From: Seriola aureovittata
Taxonomy: Eukaryota > Chordata > Actinopteri > Carangiformes > Carangidae
Direction: 5' to 3'
Length of the DNA stretch: 64,000 nucleotides
NCBI RefSeq assembly: GCF_021018895.1
Contig: NC_079373.1
Span: 20,406,501-20,470,500, forward strand
Positions 37,601 to 48,994 of this stretch are shown one piece after another. The notes beneath the pieces are model-generated. The model saw only the letters and a program-made list of their open reading frames with translations. It made no database searches and was not told the origin of the DNA. Every line of letters begins with the position of its first letter. The stretch's first letter is position 1. The position numbers were made by a program, and so were the translations under genes.

Positions 37601-40600
37601 GTCATAATAAGGCATAAAATGTCATAGTATACTAAGGCATAAAAACATGAAAAAATGTCACGTGATTTTAAGGCATGAAAATATACAAAAACATCATAGT
37701 ATAGTAAGGCATGAAACGTCATAGTATACTAAGGCATAGAAATGGCAAAATATGTCATGTCATTATAAGGCCCAGAACGTCATAGTATACTAAGGCATAA
37801 AAACATCAAAAAATGACATACTATTTTGAAGTAAAAAAATATTAAAAAACGTCATAGTATAACGAGGCATAAAAGGTCATACTATAGTAAGGCATGAAAA
37901 TGTCAAAAAACTTCATATTATATTAAGGCATAAAAATGTTGAAAAACGTCATAGTATAGTAAGGCATAAAACGTCATAGTATACTAAGGCATAAAAATGG
38001 CAAAAGATGTCATGTCATTATAAGGCATAAAACATCATAGTATACTAAGGCATAAAAACATGAAACAATTTCACACTATTTTAAAGCATAAAAATATGAA
38101 AAAACGTCATAGTATAGTAAGGCATAAAACGTCATAGTATACTAAGGCATAAAAATGGCAAAAGACGTCATGTCATAATAAGGCATAAAACGTCATAGTA
38201 TACTAAGGCATAAAAACATGAAAAAATGTCACGTGATTTTAAAGCATGAAAATATACAAAAACATCATAGTATTGTAAGGCATAAAATGTCATAGTATAC
38301 TAAGGCATAAAAACATGAAAAAATTTCATACTATTTTAAAGCATAAAAATATGAAAAAAACGTCATAGTATAGTAAGGCATAAAACGTCATAGTATACTA
38401 AGGCATGAAAATGGCAAAAGACGTCATGTCATTATAAGGCAAAAAACGTCATAGTATACTAAGGCATAAAAACATGAAAGAATTTCACACTATTTTAAAG
38501 CATAAAAATATAAAAAAACGTCATAGTATAATAAGGCATAAAAACGTTGAAAAATGTCATGCGATGTTAATGCGTGAAATTTATTAAAAAAACATCATAG
38601 TATAGTAAGGCTTAAAAACATTACAAAATGTCATACTATTTTAAGGCATAAAAACATGAAAAAATTTCACACTATTTTAAAGCATAAAAATATAAAAAAA
38701 ACGTCATCGTATAGTAAGGCATAAAAACGTTGAAAAATGTCATGCGATGTTAATGCGTGAAATTTATTAAAAAAACATCATAGTATAGTAAGGCTTAAAA
38801 ACATTACAAAATGTCATACTATTTTAAGGCATAAAAACATCAAAAAATGCCATAGTATTGTAAGGCATGAAACATCATAGTATACTAAGGCATAAAAACA
38901 TGAAAAAATGTCATACTATTTTAAAGCATAAAAATATAAAAAAACGTCATAGTATAGTAAGGCATAAAATGTCATACTATTTTAAAGCATAAAAATATAA
39001 AAAAACGTCATGTCATAATAAGGCATAAAACGTCATAGTATACTAAGGCATAAAAACATGAAAAAATGTCACGCGATTTTAAGGCATAAAACATCATCGT
39101 ATACTAAGGCATAAAAACATGAAAAAATTTCACACTATTTTAAAGAATGAAAATATGACAAAACGTCATAGTATAGTATGGCATAAAACGTCATAGTCTA
39201 GTAAGGCATGAAAATTTCAAAAAACTTCATATTATATTAAGGCATAAAAATGTTGAAAAACGTCATAGTATAGTAAGGCATAAAACGTCATAGTATACTA
39301 AGGCATAAAAATGGCAAAAGACGTCATGTCATAATAAGGCATAAAACGTCATAGTATACTAAGGCATAAAAACATGAAAAAATGTCACGTGATTTTAAAG
39401 CATGAAAATATACAAAAACATCATAGTATTGTAAGGCATAAAATGTCATAGTATACTAAGGCATAAAAATGGCAAAAGACGTCATGTCATAATAAGGCAT
39501 AAAACGTCATAGTATACTAAGGCATAAAAACATGAAAAAATGTCACGTGATTTTAAAGCATGAAAATATACAAAAACATCATAGTATTGTAAGGCATAAA
39601 ATGTCATAGTATACTAAGGCATAAAAACATGAAAAAATTTCATACTATTTTAAAGTATAAAAATATGAAAAAAACGTCATAGTATAGTAAGGCATAAAAC
39701 GTCATAGTATACTAAGGCATAAAAATGGCAAAAGATGTCATGTCATTATAAGGCATAAAACATCATAGTATACTAAGGCATAAAAACATGAAACAATTTC
39801 ACACTATTTTAAAGCATAAAAATATGAAAAAACGTCATAGTATAGTAAGGCATAAAACGTCATAGTATACTAAGGCATAAAAATGGCAAAAGACGTCATG
39901 TCATAATAAGGCATAAAACGTCATAGTATACTAAGGCATAAAAACATGAAAAAATGTCACGTGATTTTAAAGCATGAAAATATACAAAAACATCATAGTA
40001 TTGTAAGGCATAAAATGTCATAGTATACTAAGGCATAAAAACATGAAAAAATTTCATACTATTTTAAAGCATAAAAATATGAAAAAAACGTCATAGTATA
40101 GTAAGGCATAAAACGTCATAGTATACTAAGGCATGAAAATGGCAAAAGACGTCATGTCATTATAAGGCAAAAAACGTCATAGTATACTAAGGCATAAAAA
40201 CATGAAAGAATTTCACACTATTTTAAAGCATAAAAATATTAAAAAAACGTCATAGTATAGTAAGGCATAAAAACGTTGAAAAATGTCATGCGATGTTAAT
40301 GCGTGAAATTTATTAAAAAAACATCATAGTATAGTAAGGCTTAAAAACATTACAAAATGTCATACTATTTTAAGGCATAAAAACATGAAAAAATTTCACA
40401 CTATTTTAAAGCATAAAAATATAAAAAAAACGTCATAGTATAGTAAGGCATAAAAACGTTGAAAAATGTCATGCGATGTTAATGCGTGAAATTTATTAAA
40501 AAAACATCATAGTATAGTAAGGCTTAAAAACATTACAAAATGTCATACTATTTTAAGGCATAAAAACATCAAAAAATGCCATAGTATTGTAAGGCATGAA

Positions 40601-43600
40601 ACATCATAGTATACTAAGGCATAAAAACATGAAAAAATGTCATACTATTTTAAAGCATAAAAATATAAAAAAACGTCATAGTATAGTAAGGCATAAAATG
40701 TCATACTATTTTAAAGCATAAAAATATAAAAAAACGTCATGTCATAATAAGGCATAAAACGTCATAGTATACTAAGGCATAAAAACATGAAAAAATGTCA
40801 CGCGATTTTAAGGCATAAAACATCATCGTATACTAAGGCATAAAAACATGAAAAAATTTCACACTATTTTAAAGAATGAAAATATGACAAAACGTCATAG
40901 TATAGTATGGCATAAAACGTCATAGTCTAGTAAGGCATGAAAATTTCAAAAAACTTCATATTATATTAAGGCATAAAAATGTTGAAAAACGTCATAGTAT
41001 AGTAAGGCATAAAAACATCACAAAATGTCATACTATTTTAAAGCATAAAAACATCAAAAAATGTCATAGTATTGTAAGGCATGAAACATCATAGTATACT
41101 AAGGCATAAAAATGGCAAAAGATGTCATGTCATAATAAGGCATAAAACATCATAGTATACTAAGGCATAAAAACATGAAAAAATGTCACGTGATTTTAAG
41201 GCATGAAAATATACAAAAACATCATAGTATTGTAAGGCATGAAACGTCATAGTATACTAAGGCATAAAAATGGCAAAAGATGTCATGTCATTATAAGACA
41301 TAAAACATCATAGTATACTAAGGCATAAAAACATGAAAAAATTTCATACTATTTTAAAGTATAAAAATATGAAAAAAACGTCATAGTATAGTAAGGCATA
41401 AAACGTCATAGTATACTAAGGCATAAAAATGGCAAAAGAAGTCATGTCATAATAAGGCATAAAACGTCATAGTATACTAAGGCATAAAAACATCAAAAAA
41501 TGTCACGTTATTTTAAGGCATGAAAATATAAAAAAACTTCATAGTATAGTATGGCATAAAACGTCATAGTATAGTAAGGCATGAAAACTTCAAAAAACTT
41601 CATATTATATTAAGGCATAAAAATGTTGAAAAACGTCATAGTATAGTAAGGCATAAAAACATGAAAAAATGTCATACTATTTTAAAGCATAAAAACATCA
41701 AAAAATGCCATAGTATTGTAAGGCATGAAACATCATAGTATACTAAGGCATAAAAATGGCAAAAGATGTCATATCATTATAAGGCATAAAACATCATAGT
41801 ATACTAAGGCATAAAAACATTACAAAATGTCATACTATTTTAAGGCATAAAAACATCAAAAAATGCCATAGTATTGTAAGGCATGAAACATCATAGTATA
41901 CTAAGGCATAAAAATGGCAAAAAATTTCATACTATTTTAAAGCATAAAAATATAAAAAAACGTCATAGTATAGTAAGGCATAAAACGTCATAGTATACTA
42001 AGGCATAAAAACGTGAAAAAATTTCATACTATCTTAAAGCATAAAAATATAAAAAAATGTCATAGTATAGTAAGGCATGAAAACATTGAAAAAACGTCAT
42101 GCGATGTTAATGCGTGAAATTTATTAAAAAATCATCATAGTATAGTAAGACATAAAAACATCACAAAATGTCATACTACTTTAAGGCATAAAAACATCAA
42201 AAAATGCCATAGTATTGTAAGGCATGAAACATCATAGTATACTAAGGCATAAAAATGGCAATAGATTTCATGTCATTATAAGGCATAAAACATCATAGTA
42301 TACTAAGGCATAAAAACATGAAAAAATTTCACACTATTTTAAAGCATGTAAATATGAAAAAACATCATAGTATAGTAAGGCATAAAATGTCATAGTATAG
42401 TAAGGCATGAAAATTTAAAAAAACTTCATATTATATTAAGGCATAAAAATGTTGAAAAACGTCATAGTATTGTAAGGCATTAAAACATCACAAAATGTCA
42501 TACTATTTTAAAGCATAAAAACATCAAAAAATGCCATAGTATTGTAAGGCATGAAACATCATAGTATACTAAGGCATAAAAATGGCAAAAGATGTCATGT
42601 CATTATAAGGCATAAAACATCATAGTATAACGAGGCATAAAACATCATAGTATAGTAAGGCATGAAAATGTCAAAAAACTTCATAGTATAGTAAGGCATA
42701 AAAACATCACAAAATGTCATACTATTTTAATGCATAAAAACATCAAAAAAATGGCATAGTATTGTAAGGCATGAAACATCATAGTATACTAAGGCATAAA
42801 AATGGCAAAAGATGTCATACTATTTTAAAGCATAAAAATATAAAAAAAACATCATAGTATAGTAAGGCCTAAAAATAGCAAAAGACGTCATGTCATAGTA
42901 AGGCATAAAATGTCAAACTACAGTAAGGCATAAAAAGTCAAAAAATGTCAAACTATTTTAAGGCATAAAAAGGACTAAAAACGTCATAGTATAGTAGGGC
43001 ATAAAACATAAAAAGGATGTCATAGTAAATTAAGGCATGAAAATTTAAAAAAACTTCATATTATATTAAGACATAAAAAGAACTGAAAACATAACATTAC
43101 AGTAAGGCACAAAACATAAAAAAATGTCCTATTATACTAAGGCATAAAAATATTAAAAAAACGTCATAACACTGTAGGCCATGAAATCGTCAAAAAATGT
43201 CATACTATTTTAAGGCATAAAAAGGACTAAAAACATCATAGTATAGCAGAGCATAAAATGTCATAGTATAGTAAGGCATGAAAACATCAAAAAATGTCAT
43301 CCTATTTTGAGGCATCAAAATATCAAAAAAACATCATAGTATACTAAGGCATAAAAATAACAAAAAAAATTTAATGTCATAGTAAGGCACAAAAAACGCA
43401 AAAAAGTCATAGTATACTAAGGCATAAAATGTCATAGTATAGTAAGGCATGAAAATTTCAAAGAATGTCATACTATTTTAAGTCATAAAAAGGACTAAAA
43501 ACAAAAAAGTAAATACTAAAGCATAAAACGTCATCGTAAATTTAGGCATAAAAATATCAAAAAATGTCATGGTTTAGTATGGCATTCAACGTCATAGGTC

Positions 43601-46600
43601 TAAAAATATCAAAAACGTCATCGTATTGTGAGGCATGAAAATATCAAAAAATGTCATAGTATAGTAAGGCATAAAAACGTTGAAAAACATCATAGTATAC
43701 TAAGGCATGAAAATGGCAAAAGACGTCATGTCATAGTAAGGTATTAAATGTCATAGTAAAGTAAGGCATGAAAACGTCAAGAAACGTCATCCTATTTTGA
43801 GGCATAAAAGTAACAAAAAACGTCATAGTATAGTAAGGTATAAAAACATAAAATGTCATACAACAGTAAGACATAGAAATATCAAAAAAACGTCATAAGG
43901 CATTCAACATCATAGTTATGAAAACGTCCAAAACTGACATAGTAATTTACGTAAGGCAAAAAAACGTCAAAAAATGTCATAGTATACTAAGGCATAAAAA
44001 TCGCAGAAAAAGTAATGTCATAGAAAGGCATAAAACGTCATAGTATAGAAAGGGATAAAAACATCAAAAAATGATATACTATATTAATGCTAAATATTAT
44101 TTAAAAAAACGTCATATGTCTAACAACAGCAAGGCATAGAAATATCAAAAAATTTCATGGTAAAGTAAGGCATTCATAACAAAACATGGTTAAATAGCAT
44201 CAGTTGACATTTTCCTGGTGACACTAGGTACCACTGTGATATTCTCATAACATGAGCCTTCAGATAGTCCCCGCCCTTTTAGTCAATCAAATGCTAGCAT
44301 AGCTAGCTATACAGCTGACTTACACTCGCTTGTGTTGATCTCATCCAAAGTTATTTTCTGTTACTATTTTTAATATTATTCAAGTAGCTAGGTAGCTTGC
44401 CAGCTATGTAGGAAGATGATGTCACCAGTCTCAAGACTGCATGTTAAGCGCTGATCAACGGGCACAACACTAGACTTATTTGAATTGCAGAACAAATGTG
44501 AAAACTGGGCAGCAGTTCAGCGGTCTGGGATTAGGCTAACACTCTGTTAAATTTGCAGGTGCAGTATCTACTCAGAAGATATTACTTTCCTTTCTTGTAA
44601 ATGATGCACATCAGGATATCCACATCGATCAGCCACAACATTAAAACCTCAAACCATTGGTGAACAATTTTTGCATTGTGGCAGGGCACATTATCCTGCT
44701 GAAATAGGCCATTGCCATTGGGGGATACCATTGGCATCCACATTAATGCAAAGATCCAAGGTCTCCCAGCGGAAAATGACCCCGAGCATCACACTGCCTC
44801 CGCTGGCTTTGCGTCTTCCAGCTGCCATCTCTCCTCACGTAAATGACGCACGCACTCAGCGTCCATGTGATGTAAACAAAAACATAACTCACATCACAGT
44901 TTGGCCCATGTCAAAGTCGCTTAGATCCATATGCTTGCCCATTTTTCCTGCTTCCAACACATCAACTTCAAGAACTCTCTGTTCACTGCTGCCTAATATA
45001 TCCCACCCCTTGACAGGTAACATTGTAACAAGATAATCAATGTTATTCACTTCACCTGTTTAACATTGTGGCTGATCAGTGTAGATTTGCAGTCCTCTTT
45101 CATTGCATGAGTGAAGCATGTCACCCATGTTATTCAGAAATTTGGTAACATACATTGCCTGTAGGTGATGCAGGTTAAACTCAAGTTTTAGACTTAAGTT
45201 CTGGATCTTGAACTGTGATGAAATTACTGACATCACAGTTTTGTAGCTGGATAGCATTGGCTGGGCCTGATTTCAGATATTTTACATCAATGACACTTTG
45301 TGTCCTTGCTGACTGATACATCTACAGATTTTTGCACAGAGCACTTTGAATGTTCTGCTTCACATCACACTCAAACCTCTTTTTATAGCTAAGAAAGGCA
45401 GCTAACTGGCATTCAACCTGATAGAGCCTTCTTTGAAGTTTAAGTTGCTTTACAGTTAGTAGTTTTCACATGAAGCAGTTGTAGTAGTTTGTTGTGTTAT
45501 GCATTTTTACAAAAAAGAACGCACCTCTCCGGGAACAGGAGTGCAGCAGGAGTAAGGTACAGAACAGCGCTCGGAGCTGGGGTTCGTATGCGTACAATTA
45601 AAGTACAAGTTCCAAGACCAGTCTGTGTAGTTGTTCCACCCACAACACTTGAACTGAGTGATGGGAAGATAAAGAGAGAGAGAGAGGAGAGCACAGCACA
45701 GGTATATATTTAGAAACATGGTCTTGCATTGCGTTGTACATCCTGCCAGTCTGGGCTTCTCCCATGGGAAAACCCAGGCTTGCAAGTTTGCCAATGTGTG
45801 CAGATGGAAGAGGAATATCACATGAAGACTCTTGCAGAGTGCAGGAACTGTATGTTTACATGTAGCCTCTCATGTGGAAAACCCTCACAAAGGCCAGAAT
45901 AACAAACATAAGACATAACAGCTCTGTAGTCACTAGCTGTGGTTTCTTGGTTTAGTCCCCAGACATATTCAATAAACCACTAGCTGTGATCAATTTGAAG
46001 ACTTTTGTGATTCGGATACCAACAGACACAAGCACATCCACTCTAGCTAAGTGAAATTGGCCAGAGCACCTCTTTCTGGATATAATCCATCAGGTTCTGG
46101 AGATCCAGGTCATCCCTATAGTGCACGATAGCTTTCTTCACAAACTTTCCCAAAGCATCCCGACTCTAGGACAAAGAACATGGCAATGTTAATTCAGTGA
46201 ATAAAACATTTAATATCAACTTTTCTAAAGAAATTAAAAGTGCCAAGTTTTAATAACTTCATTTAAATGGCCAGAGGTGAAATTTATAACCAGGCTGCTA
46301 AGATGCTCAGTGACATGGTGAAACCTCTCAGGTTTTGTGGCTCAGTTAATTACTTGGGCTGCATCTATGGAGAATTGCAAAGTGCAAATTGAATATTCTA
46401 TTCTCATGTTATCTGTCCATATTAAAATGAGTATAAATAATAATAGATGTTGTTGCTCATATAAAGCGTCACGCATGATGTATCTCAACAAGACAGCAGA
46501 GGAGCAGGAACTCCTGCTGTGATATGATGACTGCAGGACTGAAGAATAACGAATGATTAAACCACCAACCCCAGAGCACATGCGCAGGTTTTCCAGTATT

Positions 46601-48908
46601 TTTGCTGTGTTATATAATTGCTTGAAATTTCCCATTTGTTATTATAATGTGGTAATTTTCATCAACTCCACTCGAGCTGAATAAACAAAAGCCAGATGAA
46701 ATATAAATGAAATACATTGATTTGATTGAATAATTTGTAATGAGTATTTCAGACTAAATGGTTGATTCAGACATTAAAACAATGTGCTACTTAATTCTGT
46801 TAGCGTTCATTGTTCATTGTATTATATTCCTTTTCAGAGTATTATGAGGCCTTGCTTTGTTAATATTTAGATTCTCTATTCTCACATATAAATAGAAATT
46901 ATTATAAAGTATTTAATGCAAATCTCAATCCTTAAAAAATTCTGAAAACAGGGAGGGCCATGGTTATACAGACTGAGTTCAGATGTAATATATGCTAATA
47001 GGAGCACTGTATGCTAATAAGCTGCTGTACTTTAAAATTTTATTAAGCTTGAAATGAACTTCTGTTAGCAGTTTGCTGAAGGCTTTCTGAATTGTTCGTA
47101 TTACAGCCCGTGTAAGAACAGGTTATGTTGATAGATACTATGAGCTGTATCAAAAGAGCCCAAATTTTTTATCCTGAAGTAGTTTTACTAAATTTTGTTT
47201 GGATTTTTATAGCGTTCCCCCTGCCCTCGCCCGTCCCTCCCTCTGTTTCTGTGTTTCTGTGGTACAGTACGCTCTTGGGCCTCAGAGCCCCCCCATCACA
47301 CCTCCCCATGTCATTAGCAGCAAAGTCTCCTTCAAGGGATCTGTTGAAATGGAACATTTGGTTCCACTTTGAAGTGCCGAAGCATTTGAATCATTTAGCG
47401 AGGAAGGATGCTGGGAGGGTTGTTAAACTGCTCTGTTTAGCAGCAGGCAGTCCGAGCGCTGACAGAGAACACAAGGGAGAAGAGAGGTATCATCAGGCAC
47501 CAGACACCTCGCCACAAGACACCAATGTCAGGGAATGTTGCCACCATTGGCTGCTGTGTTTTTATTCTCGATGGAACCCTAAAGGGATGTTACTGTAGGA
47601 GATAAGTGGATGCTAGAGGGAGGATCCTTACCATCCCCCTCAGCCTCTAAAACAGTCACCAGGGGCTCAAACAGATACAGAGGCATACAGATATATACCA
47701 GTATACATTTATGCTGTATATATCTGTTCTCCTTCAGACCCAGCCACTTCTAATCAGTGGTATCCTAACATAGGGATCAGAACCCCCACAAGTGCGTACA
47801 AAATGATTAATAGTTTTGAAATGGGTAAAAAAAAGTGCTTCATATTAATATTTATTCTTTGTGCTTTCTCTCTGAACTTACATTCTGTATAACTGTACTT
47901 CTTCAGGCATTTGGAATGCATTTAAATGATAAGCATGTATACTTATCTCTATAGTTTACAAATTAGCTGCAAATTTTTTCACTAAAGACCAACAAAAGTC
48001 TTTCTAAATATTTACCTTTTTGGTTTCTTTCGCAGTATTTCTCAGTATCATTTCAGTTGGTGTCTCTCCACAAATTTCAATTTTATTTATTGGTTTATTT
48101 TTCAGCTATGGTATTATTCTGTAACTGTACAGCTGTAAACAGGGGAAAAACTGCTTGGAGTTACTCTGAGACAGAGACAGAGTAAAATACATGCAACCTG
48201 AAGGTCACTGCTTTGTATTAAATAGAAAAGAAAACGTTGAGTCACCACTGGCTTCTCGCTACTTGAGTGTTATTATCATAGATTTGTCCAACTATGGTCG
48301 TAATACCTACCAAATTAATTCAGTACTTTCAAAATCCTCATATAAACTGTTTTTCTTTGGAGGTAAACCCAAAAATGTGGACACCCAAAAGTTTAAAAAT
48401 CCCTAATATCAGAAGAAAACAATGTGCAATTACAGTAGGTCATAGAAAGTTGAACCAGGAGATTGGTGTGTAAACTCTACCAGATGTTAACAATGGACAG
48501 TCTGGGTAATAATTATATCATTTGCCCTCATTTTCTCCACCAACGACGTCCGGCTAACCTGGAGGATTGTTAAAAAAAACAGTCCGATAATCTGACACTT
48601 TGTGTTTCTTGCTGGGTCTTTAAGTACACTGTTATTACAAATAGGAATGACCCAAGTTGTGAAGAACTAGAATGAAGTATTTTAGAGTCAAGTTACTTTA
48701 TGTCAGCACATCCTTGAAAGAATTAGGATGGTTTCCTCTCATTTCTGGTAGTCAACAAAATAAACCTGAGACATACATTTGGGGGTGTTACATCTGCTCC
48801 TGGGACATTGTCTGCCACGCCTTCCACTTCAGTGGTTCCCTAACCTGTTGAGAGAGAAGTGGTTCTCCCCCTCTCTTTTCTGTGTGTGTGTGTGTGTGTG
48901 TGTGTGCA

Positions 48909-48994
<86 letters not shown>

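Larger units (their letters stand above)
24308..44180. repeat. About 19.9 kb AT-rich satellite/minisatellite array (25/36-bp monomers)
   Basis: Head-to-tail copies of a short unit fill the interval, all in one orientation. The core reads CGTCATAGTATAGTAAGG followed by CATAAAA. A short form is 25 bp. A long form of 36 bp adds a linker such as ATGGCAAAAG or CATGAAAAAAT. The two often alternate as a 61-bp pair. Common variants are CATGTCATAATAAGG, CATACTATTTTAAAG, CACGTGATTTTAAGG and CATATTATATTAAGG. Several hundred monomers are present (estimated from length over unit size). Higher-order copies recur at offsets of about 633 bp (26831/27464), 1,375 bp (35825/37200) and 1,728 bp (38059/39787). 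The outer 0.5-1.5 kb on each side is more diverged. No open frame of 60 codons exists within the array. It matches no satellite I can name and has no CENP-B-box-like motif. Confidence 0.95.

Noticed and set aside
24308..44180. Regularly spaced short repeats reminiscent of a CRISPR array
   Set aside because: The intervals between cores are themselves repetitive, there are no unique spacers or cas genes, and the context is a spliced vertebrate gene.
24308..44180. Centromeric identity of the array
   Set aside because: The monomer is much shorter than typical fish centromeric satellites, no CENP-B-box-like motif is seen, and it sits between exons of an intact gene. Similarity to a centromeric satellite elsewhere in the genome cannot be judged here.
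47125..47598. 157-codon plus-strand open frame in tspan33 intron 4
   Set aside because: No recognisable domain, low-complexity parts and no supporting signals; probably chance in a GC-richer patch.
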